Origin: Strongylocentrotus purpuratus
Lineage: Eukaryota; Echinodermata; Echinoidea; Camarodonta; Strongylocentrotidae
NCBI RefSeq assembly: GCF_000002235.5
Contig: NW_022145610.1
Coordinates: 33,253,807-33,317,806, forward strand
Direction: 5' to 3'
Length of the DNA stretch: 64,000 bases
Shown here: positions 1-11,771 of the stretch, piece after piece
Layout of the letters: each line of letters begins with the position of its first letter
How positions within the stretch are numbered: position 1 is the first letter of the stretch
Made by a program: the position numbers and the translations under genes
The notes under the pieces: model-generated
What the model was told of the DNA's origin: nothing
The model's input: only the letters and a program-made list of their open reading frames with translations
Databases searched by the model: none

Positions 1-212
1 GAGAGCCTATTAACATGACACAAGTTTTTTCAGTGTTAAGAACAAGACGATTTTCCTTAATCCATGCCATGACTCTGTTTAACGCAACAGTTAATTTTTC
101 TTCCACAACAGTTGCATCATTTGCACTGACGGTAAGTGTCGTATCGTCAGCATACATATCTATGATACCTTCAGGAGTACATTCAGGTAGACTATTAACA
201 TATATTGAAAAA
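1..212 (-). mobile_element. LINE reverse transcriptase fragment (minus strand)
   Basis: Read on the minus strand this stretch encodes part of a non-LTR retrotransposon reverse transcriptase. The catalytic palm motif MYADDTTL is followed by the usual spacer and by WIKENRLVLNTEKT, the conserved segment after the YADD box. It runs off the left edge of the window. The plus-strand reading frame here is a shadow. It abuts, head to head, a second RT fragment on the plus strand. The family is probably jockey/CR1/L2 group; the exact clade cannot be given from so short a piece. It is a dead fragment. Confidence 0.8.
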
Positions 213-1178
213 TGGATAACCTCGGCTCATAAAGAATTAGCAAGAGATAGAGACTATTGCAAAAGTCAATTTTATAAAATTAAATGCAATAACATCAGAA
301 ATGACTTGAGAAAGGCGTTTGATATCATCCCCCATGCATCTTCTTTTTAAAAAATTAGTTATTTCGGCATCAGTGGAACAGAATTATCATGGTTTGAGTC
401 TTACCTAGAGGGAAGAAACCAATGTGAGTCATACAAGGGCATTAGAAATGATTTCCTTCCAGTTCATTCTGGGGTGCACATATAAAAATGACGCCTGGCT
501 GGAATACTCCCCAGGGAGTGGAGCATGTGCATACATTGTGTGCGGGTAAGCCTGAATCCAATGACCGGGGTAATAATATACTTATCTGTAAAGCGCTTTG
601 TGAGGGCCTCCGGTCCTGAAAAGCGCTATATAAAAACGAGCTATTATTATTATTATTATTATTACTATTTTGTATGTACATTAATGACATATGTGATCTA
701 GCCTTGCATTCAACTACTAATATTTCTTTGTACGCAGATGACACTGCCATTTTCTCCTCTGGTTATGGAGTACAAGCTGTTCAAACCCAGTTACAAAATG
801 ACATACTAGTTTTATGTGAACGGATGAATGAAAATGAACTAGTTGTTAACACAGACAAAATTAAAGTTATGTTATTTTCAAGTCGAAGGAAGAAGAATCC
901 AGTCAAATCACAAATAAAAATGGATGGTAAACTTATAGAAAATGTAACAAAATTTAAATATCTGGGTGTTATTGTAAATCAGAACTTAGATTGGTCTTCC
1001 CATGTCAATGATGTTGTCAAGAGGATTATGAACTCGCTTATATGTATGCGAAGGATTAAGCACTGTTTGACAAAATGTTTATTTAATCATTTATACTATG
1101 TTTTAATTCTTCCTCACATTGATTATTGTTCAACTGTTTTGGGATCACTGAAACAAAATGTCCGTGAAATTCAAATGA
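213..1178 (+). mobile_element. Non-LTR retrotransposon (LINE) RT fragment, split and deleted
   Basis: A decayed plus-strand LINE. It starts in the endonuclease-RT linker (KWITSAHKELARDRDYC), jumps by deletion to RT motif A (DLRKAFDIIPH, about 310-345), has an in-frame stop near 350, and continues FGISGTELSWFESYLEGRNQC up to HSGVH at about 480. There it is interrupted by a SINE-like insertion that removed the expected PQGS segment. It resumes at about 665 with MYINDICDL and the YADDTAIF catalytic box, then FKYLGVIVNQNLDW and LPHIDYCSTV, typical of the jockey/CR1/L2 group thumb region. The coding match stops at about 1178. Multiple disruptions make it non-functional. Confidence 0.85.
481..664 (+). 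mobile_element. SINE-like insertion with (ATT)n tail
   Basis: About 184 bp inserted inside the plus-strand LINE RT frame. It ends in a short 3' module with two copies of AAGCGCT (AAGCGCTTTGTGAGGG and AAGCGCTATATAAA) followed by seven ATT units at 643-663. That module plus ATT tail is the usual 3' end of L2/CR1-mobilised SINEs in marine invertebrates; related tails occur here near 4771 and 51846. The insertion replaced the conserved PQGS(I/V)LGP segment of the RT, so it came with a target deletion. No clear A or B box is visible in the 5' part. Confidence 0.6.
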
Positions 1179-1552
1179 GTTGATTTTGCGATCGCTCAGT
1201 ATGAGGCTCGAACTCGGCTAAGTGAGAGCCCTGCTTTACGTTCAGGGGTTTAAGAAGGGTCTTGAAAAATTGCATTTTGCACCTTTCCATGATATCTATA
1301 TGATTTCTCAGCAAATTATTCGTGTTTTTACAAGAGAAAATCTTTTTATCCATATGTAATTTGTTCTAATTATCAGTTGCAGTGAATTTTTCTTTGTGTA
1401 GGTCCTTTAAAATGCACTTCAGATGTTACATAACAAAATAAGAGGGTTATGCCACAATGAATTCCAGGAAATCACCAGAAAATGCGATTTAAACAACGTA
1501 CACTCAGCACTGACATCACACTTACATCATGCTTAAAAGGGGGGCATTGATG
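1179..1552. other. Non-coding spacer between LINE fragment and hAT MITE
   Basis: No supported gene. A possible tRNA-like B-box remnant (GAGTTCGAGCC on the minus strand) lies near 1208-1218, but no full tRNA fold is apparent. The last eight bases, CATTGATG at 1545-1552, are the left target-site duplication of the adjacent MITE. Confidence 0.5.
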
Positions 1553-1651
1553 CAGGCGCGGATCCAGGATTTCTTAGGGGAGGGGGCCCAACTTTTTTTT
1601 TTTTTTGCTCCCGAAAATTTGAAAATCGCGCCGGCCGAAAAGTCGCTCAGT

Positions 1652-1704
<53 letters not shown>

Positions 1705-1996
1705 AGCGGACACTTTTTTTTTTTTTTTGGAGACCCAAAAAAAAATCGCAACGACTCAACCAGCCGAAAAGTCGCTCAGTGGGGGGGGGGGGGGGGGGGG
1801 GGGGGGGTGGGTAGTGAGCACATTTTTTTTTTTTTTTTGGTCCTCGAAAATTTTAAAATTTGCACCCCCCCCTTGAGCACCAGGGGGGGGGGGCCCAACC
1901 CCCCCAAAAGGTAAAAATCGCGTGATTTTACATGATTTTTTCCCAAGGGGGGGAGGGCCGGGCCCCCCGGGCCCCCCCCCCCTGGATCCGCCACTG
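1553..1996. mobile_element. hAT-type MITE (444 bp) with perfect 8-bp target duplication
   Basis: The element starts CAGGCGCGGATCCAGG and ends in the inverse of CAGTGGCGGATCCAGG, a terminal inverted repeat of about 16 bp beginning with CAG. It is flanked on both sides by CATTGATG (1545-1552 and 1997-2004). An 8-bp duplication with CAG...CTG ends is the hAT superfamily signature. The interior has no transposase; it consists of G-runs of up to about 47 bases and T-runs, with an internally repeated block (GCCGAAAAGTCGCTCAGTGG twice, about 1637 and 1763). It is non-autonomous. A truncated relative is at 49844-49945. Confidence 0.88.
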
Positions 1997-2126
1997 CATT
2001 GATGTATGTAGAAAAAACAGGATTAAGATTTTATGCAACGCTTCGAAATGTAAAAGAAGAATAAGAAAAGTAAAGTTGAGATCGAGTCGACCTGTATGTC
2101 TAGCCGGGCTATTTGAGGTCTTAGTA

Positions 2127-2771
2127 TGGCCGGGGGGGGGGGGGGGCATTATGGCCATGGCCTCCCTTAAGACATCGGCCGTGAAGAGGCCGATCTCCGC
2201 GAAAATGTGCATGCATGTCAAGTGAAGTGTACAGAATAATATGATAATTTCATTTTTTACCCATAAATCATATATAATTCATATTTAGGCATTCTTTTTC
2301 ACCACATATATTCATTAGACCATTTGGAATACAAATACGGCAAACAATTCGGAAGAGCCAGCGTATTCCTTATGTTATCTCTTGTTTTGATAATTTCTTA
2401 TGTATTTCATTGTTTTCTTTAACTTATGTATTTTATTGTTTTGTTGTTTTATTTCATTTCTCACTACGATTCAACTATTTTGACATCCAAAATAACCACC
2501 TAAACTTTAAACAAGACCCAATAACCAATGTTTAGGAAAAATAACATTTCCATATGTTTTGTACACAAATCACAAAAAATGAGCGATTTTCGGCTGACAT
2601 GCAAAGTCACGTGACCTTGTAACAGTAGCTCCGATTTTCAACCAAAAAAAAACTAAAGATGCGCAAGACTCGAAAGAAAAAAGTCAGCGAGCGGCGGGGC
2701 GCCATCCATATGCGTTCCCGAGTAATCGGAAAAATCGTGGAGGGGGGCATAATGCCCCCCCCCCCCCGGCC
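2127..2771. mobile_element. Candidate MITE with G-run terminal inverted repeats
   Basis: The left end reads GGCC, a run of G, then CATTATG. The right end is its inverse, CATAATGCCCC... ending GGCC. The interior (about 600 bp) carries no coding potential. No convincing target duplication is seen (flanks TTAGTA and TTATTA are only similar), so the superfamily is open and the boundaries are approximate. Confidence 0.5.
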
Positions 2772-3728
2772 TTATTAGGGTTAATTCATTTAGTGATTAC
2801 AGACGTCATTTATATGGATAATAAAGATAAAGCTGTCCGGGTCTTTGAATATAAAACACATTAATATAAACATTTACACAGGTACCAAGTATATGGATGA
2901 CGGATCAATGAAACATTGGTAATTTAAGATTGAATTATTTCAATGAAGGTCTGAAAATAGAAACAAACAACTTCTCAGCAGATTAGGTAAGCAGGAACTG
3001 GCATGAAGATATAGACAGAATAAGAGTAGGCCAAGGGTACGGCGCTTATATAAAATGTAATAGAGCTATGAAATATGGCAATATGGAGTAATTGTCATAT
3101 CTATTAATTATTGGAGTATCAAACTTGATTTCTCATTATGAATCAGATTGAACAATGAACAGGGTTTTTTTAAAGAGAAGGTTGAGTTCTGGGAAGAGGT
3201 GAAAAATAATTTGTGAGCATTACTCATTCTTATTATGCAAGTGTGGAAGAACATCAGTTAAGACATGTTCCCTGAAAAGCATGGCTCTTCAAATGCCTTC
3301 ATATTCTAAATATGCATGTAAAATCGTAAAAATCGGGGGCCGGCTTTTTACGCCACGTGTTCGTGTAGTCCCATATACATCTTTCTGTGCAAGTGTTTGT
3401 ATCTTTACCAAGACTTGGCCACATTTCTTATCATTTTGATGATTCGAGAACCTTGCAATACACACAAATTCTTATATGCTAGATGATCAACCTTTTCTGG
3501 TCGGTTCCACACCGTTTCTTTCACAATGCAATCGCATGACCAGAACTCAACTTCATCTTTAAAAGAGAAATTGATCACAGATACACGTAATTACACTATT
3601 CCTTCAGAGAGAGTAGCTTGTGAAGTTTAGATTCTCTTGTTAGAGCAAGCCCTTTACTACCGTATTGCACGGCCCAGACCTTTATCCACAAACTCGTTTT
3701 AAGCTTTTTTAATCTTCCTAATCAAAAG
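2772..3728. other. Non-coding, no feature recognised
   Basis: AT-rich sequence without long frames, RNA folds or recognisable repeats. Confidence 0.4.
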
Positions 3729-3876
3729 ACGTGACCGCTGAGGAGGCAGTGGCGGAGCAATGGAATATATTGAACACGAAGTATGCGGAAGGAAAGAAAG
3801 AGGACCATTTCATGAATGAGAACAAAGAACCAGCTGAACAGCGTTCGTTTGAATGTATCCCCGGCTCCCCCACTCA
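3729..3876 (+). CDS. Possible isolated internal exon, unknown product
   Basis: A coding-like stretch reads TAEEAVAEQWNILNTKYAEG and continues with an E/K/N-rich segment to PGSPTQ. It is preceded by a pyrimidine-rich tract ending in AG (3727-3728) and followed by CAG then GTACGC (donor at 3877), so it could be an internal exon of a plus-strand gene whose other exons lie elsewhere. I do not recognise the peptide. It could equally be a chance frame: no partner exon, promoter or poly(A) signal is visible nearby. The frame continues past the donor into clearly non-coding, repeat-like sequence. Confidence 0.22.
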
Positions 3877-4680
3877 GGTACGCATAAATTATGCATGTAT
3901 GACGTTCCCTCCTTTTGAAAACACCCCCCTAAGTCCGGTGTGTAAAAGTCAATACGGGCCGGATTTTTGTGTACTACGTACGAGCGGGCCGGACTTTCGT
4001 GCGTGAAAGGTACCGCTTTACCGGACATTTTGGTAACACGCATGGTATCCCTCCGTTCACGGGGGGTGGGGGGGGGGGGGGGATAGTATCATGACACTAG
4101 CATATGCACTCAGAATTTATTTCCTCAAAATTGCTTTCCATTAAGTTGTTTCATTGCTATATGGGTTCGTGTGCCGATCTCTCCTTCCTTCTACATAACG
4201 CTAAAGCACAGTGTTTATGTGGAGTTGGAGTATTACAAATTTTATTACCAATGTTATTATTATCATTATATTACTATGATGTTAAATTCAGTCAGTACAA
4301 GTACTGCGTTTGTTTTATGTTGTTATATAAAATATATAGATCATATAACATTTCCCCTGCCCATATTTGTTTATACGTGCACTGGTTATGATTAATCGAG
4401 TTATGCACACAAAAAAAATACTTTTAACATCGAAGTAATGCGACTAGTGGATCTTTTTTAGATGAAATAAACCTAAAATGAAAAGGAGAAAACAAATCTG
4501 ACAAAATAGAAAGAATTATTCAAGTGCCATATAGCAGTCACTTACCTTTCTGTCTTTCGCTTGAAGTTGTTCTGCAAGGTAGGGGCAAATCTGAGTTGTA
4601 AAAGAATATGAACAAAATATGATTCTCTAAACTGAAAACACTTCTTTTTAATTAACTGTACCGTTAATCTAAGCATATCA
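3877..4680. other. Non-coding, includes a G-run and short GC-rich direct repeats
   Basis: Around 3935-4025 the motif GGGCCGGA followed by TTTTTGTG or CTTTCGTG occurs twice, next to further TACCGG-type words. A G-run lies at 4060-4082. The rest is AT-rich with ATT-type low complexity near 4245-4275. No gene is supported. Confidence 0.4.
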
Positions 4681-4771
4681 GGAGCTCTTGTAGCGCAGTA
4701 GAATATATACCTAATGTTGGATAGTTTCTGCGCTTTATAAATGTACTATTATTATTATTATTATTATTTAT
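4681..4771 (+). mobile_element. 3' tail of a LINE/SINE with (ATT)n
   Basis: TTTCTGCGCTTTATAAATG followed by (ATT)n at about 4749-4770 matches the 3' module seen at 600-663 and 51790-51846 (GCGC...TATAAAT...ATT). It is a 5'-truncated retroelement tail; the upstream limit is a guess. Confidence 0.5.
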
Positions 4772-7691
4772 AAAGAGAGGAGGAGTCTTTTAGGTAATTT
4801 TTAGTGGACAATTTTCCTTGAAAATGGTGGCATTGACCATTACGTTAGTTTGCATTCCACAAAAAAAAAAAAAAAGAAAAATAGGAGGCGGCCCTAAAAA
4901 AGGAAGCGGGCGGGGACGCTAAACATGTATATTTTTTTTAATGGCCTAAAAGAGTATTGTTTTAGGTTTTTCGTGTTTAGCTGTAGAGAGCAGAGGTATC
5001 TTCCATGCATGATTATAGCATTATGGACTAATGTTGTTGTTTTTTTACTTGAACAGAGTTTAATAGTTGATCTCACACTGATCTAAGACTAAATTTTGGT
5101 CAAGAAAAAATAGCATTTTAGAAACGGAAGCCATAGGAAATCACAATATTATATGAAACTTGTAAAACGTTTAAAAAAACAAAAAACAGATATAACCAGG
5201 TCAGATATTGCTCTAAATCATCACCAAAGGTAAACTTTTGTTTACGATTTGCTGCCATGTCAACAAAATTATTATTTAAGCGTGTAGCAATTTCCTTAAA
5301 TCCAAAAATATCTTCAAAAGTGCCCCTTTTCTTTTTTATGAGCCCCTCCCCTTATCAGAATACCCCTTTCAAATTTTCACATGTGCATCTTCTTTTTTAT
5401 CTTCATATAACAAATTGAAATCCAACTCTCTGTTTTCCCTTTTACCAATATTGTTTCCTCCATTTTTTTAATTATTAATATGTATCCATTGAGGGTAGTC
5501 ATGCTACAAGCTTTGCTTACTTTGTCAACCCTCCTGTTTGATGTTTTCGATTAGTCACAGCCAGCCTTACTTTGTTATATTCTTTAGTCATGTGTAAAAT
5601 TTGCAATGTTTGTTTGTTATATATTTGTAAAAGTGCAAAAGAAAAAGAAAATCAATCAGAAATAAATCAATCAAATCAAATCATATCAAGCAAATCAAAG
5701 TCTGAGCTTAATAATCTCAATTGTACATAATCTTCTTTAGTTCAAAGTTAAATGATATTCTGTGACGGAGCGTAGCAACCGAGAAAGAATATTTATCATT
5801 TTATTAATGTAACTTTGCATCATTATAGCGCTTATGAGCCTAAAAGTGAAGTGTCACACAATAAGTACGAGCGGACAATATGCAATATGGGAAGACATAG
5901 AAAAATAATCTCTCTTTCCTCACCTGAAAACTGTTCTGTTGCTTTGCTGAGACATATTGCCAGCAACGTTGAGAGAAATCCGAGAAATAAATGCATTGTT
6001 AACCACCGTCATTCCGCTACAGATATCGGAAGCATAACTTATCCATATATATATTCCAACGGCACGTTAAAATGAAGACACAGGTCTGCGAGGTGTGTAT
6101 TCCTCTCACAATGGGCAGTAATACCAGAGGATATGGTGTGCGTGGCGTAACATTAATTGATCAAGTAATTGTGTTGTATGATATAAATTTATTCCTCATA
6201 AATGTTTGATTTTATGAACGAATGAAATTCAGCAAAAATAAATCATACAACAAGCAGCAGGTCTTCTCTATACCCAGTTACGAGTTTCAGCTATTCAGGT
6301 GGTCCTGATAAGGTTTGCCGGGAGGAAACTCTATCTAAAACCGATGAATTCAATTTTAATTATCGAGAAGCCGCCTTGCCGACTGAGACGGATGATTCTT
6401 TACCAGCGATGATGTTCAAGTAATTCCAAAACAGGTTAAGTCTGCAGAACGTTTATAAATCTCGGAAAAACAGTAAATTGGCTGTAGTCAACTTTCCATC
6501 GGCTTGATGAGGATATTTGGGCGACGTTTTCGTCCCGCTTGTGAAGATGGAACTCGTCGTGAGTGAAACGAAGATAATGCAATGATGCGAAGAGTTCCCC
6601 ACCCTTCTTGAGTTGTCTCAACACGAAGACCGTCCTTAAAGTTGTTCCCCCTCTCATTTCAAAATCTTCAGTATTTACAAAACTTATCATGACTCCAATA
6701 TTTCGAAATACAATCACACACAGTCTCGGATAATGTGAAACAAATTTTAGGCGATGAATTGTGTATAGGTCTTTTTCTTTTTATGTGAATAAATTCGTCA
6801 GTTGTAAGTTTTGGTGACAAACAGTCTCAAAATTGAGACTGTTAGGCCAAAGAAAGCTCTCCTGAAGGTTAACTGTGCACACAGTCCTTTGTTGATTCAA
6901 TCGTTCACTTGCAATTGTTCCCTTCTTATCTCATATTTACTTCCTCTCTTATATACTCCCGATACATTCAACTGAATTACAAGCCCAACCGTTTTACAAA
7001 GTGTTGAATATTTAGAACAATGCTGCTATATACCAACGAAACATCGCGAAGAAAAAAATACTCAATATTATAAAATGTCATTAATTCAGAAGGAGGATAT
7101 GCATTGTATGTTGTTACTCATTTCATATAATACCAAAGATATACTTGATTATACTGAGGTACCAAAGCGTGCACAATCCATAGAGAGGTCATTCTAAAGG
7201 CGTACTCCCTTTTGCATGAAAGTGATCTTTTTGTGGAGGTGGGTAAATCAGTTTCTGGAAAATGGTGGAGGACAAGGACAGTATAACTGCAGGATAAGAG
7301 TAGTGAGAACAGTATCGTTTCTTTTAATAGGTGACGGCGAAAAACATTTAGATTTTAGAAACTTCATTATTTTCAATCGAAAGGTTCAGCGCTTATATTT
7401 CAAATCAGCAGTAACATGATTACGATGCTATCAATGCTTTAGGACAAGAATTGAATCTACATTAGCCACTCTTTACCCAGGTGTACTAAATGCAGCTGAT
7501 ATGGGGGAATCGAATGCAACAATAATTCGAAATCTCAATCCAGCATTGTGGATCTTTGACAACACATTAATCTACATTTGCCCCTCTTTACCATGTGAAT
7601 TAAATTGATATTTCGTAGTGAGATATTCCTTGAGTGCTCATGCACCTTAATTGGCAGGTAGTTGAATGCAAATATACCGGTAAAAGAAAGA
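4772..7691. other. Non-coding, retroelement-like tail near 5640-5700
   Basis: No supported gene. At about 5640-5700 an A-rich segment with repeated AATC words could be the tail of a decayed LINE. The frames at 5815-6075 and 6436-6717 have no recognisable domain or splice context. A near-duplicate pair of about 35 bp (7458-7492 and 7568-7601, CTACATT...CTCTTTACC) is a small degenerate direct repeat. Confidence 0.4.
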
Positions 7692-7704
7692 TGTTATGAT
7701 AATA

Positions 7705-7764
<60 letters not shown>

Positions 7765-7995
7765 CTTTTTTAAAGTCCACTCCAAATTTTATTAAGTTAA
7801 ACCGAAAATGGAAATTCTTTTTGCCCAATTGATCGTGAGCCCGGCAGCACTGAGCAGCGCCAGATCGACGTTGCTCTAATATTGTTGAACGCCAAACAAG
7901 GTAGCACCAATCCCATCTTTTAACGTCTTTTGGTATGACGCGGCCGGGGTTCGAATCCACGACCTCCCGTGCACCAATGTGCATTGGATAATAAA
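7692..7995 (-). mobile_element. tRNA-derived SINE with (TTA)n tail
   Basis: On the minus strand the element opens with a tRNA-like head whose right half is GGGAGGTCGTGGATTCGAAC, containing a Pol III B box GATTCGAAC. It then has a body (GTCATACCAAAAGACGTT...) and ends in a tail of about 21 TTA units (plus-strand (TAA)n at 7702-7763). Head, unrelated body and simple tail in this order define a tRNA-derived SINE. The left half of the tRNA head (A box) is degenerate. The long pure tail suggests recent insertion or microsatellite growth. Confidence 0.75.
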
Positions 7996-9239
7996 AACGA
8001 TTAGTACACATTTAATATCATAAATCGCCATAAATAAAAACCGATAGGATATAGCATTAAACTAGCCGGTACTGAAGTAGCCTATAATAACCAATTATTT
8101 CTACTGTACCGTTGTAAAATGGTGAGTTTTGTAATTGGGAAATGGGTTGTAGGCTTATAAAACCTACAGCCTTTTCACACAGGGTAAAATTATTTACAGC
8201 TGATTAGTTTAAACAGGGAGGTGTCACTTATAAGGAGAAGAATCTTTTATTTTAAGATCCAGGGGTATTAAAGGTATTACAAAGTTTTGGGAATTTTTGA
8301 AAAATGGGTGGATAGTGATTCTTTACGATTTATATATATTTGGATGCCTCTGTGAATGTATTAAAAGTACTAAAAATTTTAGCCCCTAAAACACTCCTGC
8401 TTTCGAGAAAAATTGAATATAAAGATTTACCGGTGCTCCCGGTAAATTTTGATAAATTTCAAAAAGCTCCTACGGCCGTACAATGGTAGCTGCGACCATG
8501 ACAATCTCAGAATACGTAGTTATGGTATATAATTTCCGAACGGGAATAGCTAATCGGCCGATTTTAGTTAATATACATTGTTTTGTAGCTTAATTAATAT
8601 CTTGACCTTGAGAGGGAGCTATTCAACATAAAGTGTTTATTATTTACAATTTTATAACTTTAGAGTCGATTTCGACCGCAACAACGATCACTGAATATTG
8701 TAGGATCGCACATGCTTTCAGTATGTTCATTTGAACCAAATTCATGACCCCATTCCAAAACTTTGTAAGCTTGTTTGCTGCAATTGATCCTCCAAACTCT
8801 CAGATCGCTCAGACAGCCGCTCGAAACCCGGAGGCTAGAAATGAGCGCTGGGTCGTAAATCAGATCGATAACGCTGTCGCTGAACGGAAAATTTGAAAAA
8901 ACGTTGAAAAAAACGAAATAACGCCTTTTTACGTCGTATTTCAGCCAATGCCGATGTTGGCTTTTTTGTTGGCATTTTCGTGTTGCTTATATTACCCATA
9001 ATTAGCCTGCTCATGTATTGTTATTATCGATTAAATAATTAATTAACGGTCACCGTGTTTTTTTAAAGTGGAGCTGAATTAGTATGATCGTATTGGCTAA
9101 ATTTCACACATTTTGGGGTCTAAAATTACCTTCATACCATTTTTAGGTTCTAAAAGGGCACTATTAATGTCATAGATAAGAATAAGAGCAATAACCATGC
9201 ACTTTGAAGGCATTTGCGGTCTGAAAACAGAACTCAACT
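7996..9239. other. Non-coding, no feature recognised
   Basis: No coding frames, RNA genes or repeats that I can support. Confidence 0.4.
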
Positions 9240-9656
9240 ATCCCTTTAAGATTCGAAAACAGAACAACGAATCGTCTTCTTTCTCTAATGATTTAATGAA
9301 AACGTCAAAGCTTCCGCGCTTCGCGCGGGAAGGAGGCAACTGAATTCAGACAAGGATTAAGAGTCGAGAACGGTACAACGAATCGTTATTTTCCTCTAAT
9401 AATTTAATGAAACGTGAAAGCGGGATGAGCGAAAATGAATTCAGACAAGGATCAAGAGTTGAGAACGGTACAACGAATCGTCTTATTCCTCTAATTTTTA
9501 AATGGAAACGTCATAGCTTCTGCGCTTCGCGCAGGAGGGGTGAAACAAGAATTAATAGTCAGGAACGGTACAACGAATCGTCTTCTTTCTCTAATAATTT
9601 AATGAAGTGTCAAAGCTTCCGCCCTTCGCGCGGGAGGGGGAAAACTAAAAAATAAC
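9240..9656 (+). repeat. Hairpin-bearing satellite, about 4 units of roughly 105 bp
   Basis: Degenerate tandem units contain ACGAATCGTCTTCTTTCTCT, TAATTTAATGAAACGTCAAA, then a hairpin CCGCGC-TTC-GCGCGG and GAATTCAGACAAGGATTAAG. The hairpin near 9520 reads CTGCGC-TTC-GCGCAG, a paired change that keeps the stem. The same satellite occurs inverted at 10150-10790 and 61990-62420. Confidence 0.75.
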
Positions 9657-9956
9657 TCAGTTCTTGCCCCCGGATTTGTAGGGTTAAATTTGTAGACATT
9701 GGGACATTGGCATTAATATATTCGTCGGTAATTGGTGGCTAGTTGTGTCGGTTATCGGTGGCCTCTACACCCCCCCCCCCCGCACTTAAAAAGGTCTGGC
9801 GACGCCCCTGATAACAACACAGTTGATACACTCGAGATCTTTTTTGCAAGTACTTCTGGTGAGGTACTAGACGACCGTATTTGTGCATTGTGCAGCAACG
9901 AAGCATAAACAACGTATCGCGACGTGACAGATCACTTTTTCTCTAACTTCTAACAA

Positions 9957-11065
9957 ATCAAAAGGCAAGGGTGTCGATTTGTATCCGTGGTTGGGGGGGG
10001 GGGGGGGGATGATAGGTGCCATATATATAATAAATATTTTCGGCAATGGATCAAAGCACCAAGAGGTAGAAGCGTGTGGCAGGTTGCACCCCATCCCAAA
10101 GCGCGTAGCACGTTCCCTAGGGGGTTGGGTGCAGGGAGGGAGGAGTTTCCCCCTCCCCCGAGAAGCGCGGAAGCTTTGACGATTCATTGGAACGTTCTCA
10201 ACTCTTAATCCTTGTTTAAATCAGGTGCCCCTTCCTCCGCGCGTAGCGCGGAAGCTCTGATGTTTCATTAGATTATTAAAGAAAGAAGACGATTCGATGT
10301 ACCATTCTCTTGTCTGAATTCAGTCCCCCCCCCCCCTCTCCGCGCAAAGCGCGGAAGCTTTGACGTTTCATTAGATTATTAGAGAAAGAAGACGATTCGT
10401 TGTATCGTGTACTTGTCTGAGTGCAACCCCCCCCCCCGGCCCTCCCGCGCAAAGCGCGGAGGCTTTGCACGTTTTCATTTAATTATTAACTCTTAATCCT
10501 TGTCTGAATTCATTTTCGCCCATTCCTGCGCGGAGCGCGGAAGCTTCCACATTTCATTACATTATTAGAGAAAGAAGACGGTTCGTTGTATCGTGTCCTT
10601 GTCTTAATTCAGTTTCCCCCCTACCGTGCGAAGCGCGGAAGCTTTGACGGTTCAATAAATTATTACTCTTAATCCTTGTCTATATTCATTTTCGCCCATC
10701 CCGCGCGACGCGGAAGCTTTACGTTTCATTAAATTATTAGAGAAGGAAGACGATTTGTTGTATCGTGTCCTTGTTTGAATCCAGTTTCCCTATATACGTT
10801 TGTCTCATTTATTTCGTATATATGTATATAATGCAAATGAGATAGCAAAATGTATATATCGATGGTCATCTTGCGAGTAATAACCATTAACTACTTTCAT
10901 CGGGCTCTTATCATATAATTTTTCTCTTTATTATTTTTTTTATGGTGAATTATTGGGGGGGGGGGATGATTGTACAGGCCATTCCCCCCACCTGAAATAT
11001 TGGGGGGGGGGGGGGATATATCCCCCCATCCCCCCCGGATCGACACCCATGTCAAAAGGCCTCGT
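9957..11065. mobile_element. About 1.1-kb segment present in copy A and absent in copy B
   Basis: Copy B passes directly from the block equivalent to 9956 to the block equivalent to 11066. The extra DNA in copy A begins near GGCAAGGGTGTCGAT and ends near ATCGACACCCATGTC, which are inverse to each other, as expected for an inserted element with inverted ends. Its interior contains inverted hairpin satellite units and two G-runs. Alternatively copy B lost it. Confidence 0.5.
10150..10790 (-). repeat. Hairpin satellite, inverted block of about 6 units
   Basis: Same unit as 9240-9656 but on the opposite strand, with CGCGC-AAA-GCGCG or GAA loops, GGAAGCTTTGACGTTTCATT and CTTAATCCTTGTCTGAATTC. Together with 9240-9656 it makes a large inverted arrangement. 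Some units carry C-runs next to the hairpin. Confidence 0.72.
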
Positions 11066-11728
11066 GTTTTCCAGGAAGTGCCGGTGGACATTAATCCGCC
11101 AAATGTGGTTTTCAAATTGCAAAAGATTCCTACTCTTGGAAGGGGTAGGAGAAATCAATTTTACGTCAAAAAATACTCCAGGAAGTGCCGAAAAATGCGC
11201 CTAATGTGGTTCTAAAATTGCAAATGCTTCTTCCTTTTCGAGGGGGATCTGACCCCCTCTCAGGACCCCCCCCCCCCACCCCCTCCCTGCTTGTCACTCC
11301 ACTCCCTCGCGCTGACGCCTCGCTCCATCGTTTTTAATATAAATTTCACCCCATGCGAAATTTTTGTGCCCCCCGAAATAGCTTTATAGTTCTTGCAAGG
11401 AAATCACTTCGTGTCTGCCCTTAGTTTGTATTATGGGGGGTGGGGCGGGGGGGGGGGGGTAACATCCAATTAAACTCATTTTCAGCAGATGCCAGAGAGT
11501 GGGAAACTGTTGGAATGAAAGCATTCGAAGCTTTAGAATAATCCAACACAGGACAAATAACATATTGAAGAATAACGACCTTTTTGTAATATTTCATTGT
11601 AATTTACAGACGGTTTCCTTTTCCAGTTGACAGAAATCTGTCAGAGGGGAAAAATTGCCCCCTTGCCCCTCAATCAGATACGCCAATGTGCCTGGGTTAG
11701 TTGTTCTAGTTTCCTAGCCAGGACATCT

Positions 11729-11738
<10 letters not shown>

Positions 11739-11771
<33 letters not shown>

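Noticed and set aside
1529..1876. Poly-Gly and poly-Pro frames
   Set aside because: Translations of the G-runs inside the hAT MITE.
6436..6717. 93-codon minus-strand frame
   Set aside because: No motif, no conserved feature; chance frame.
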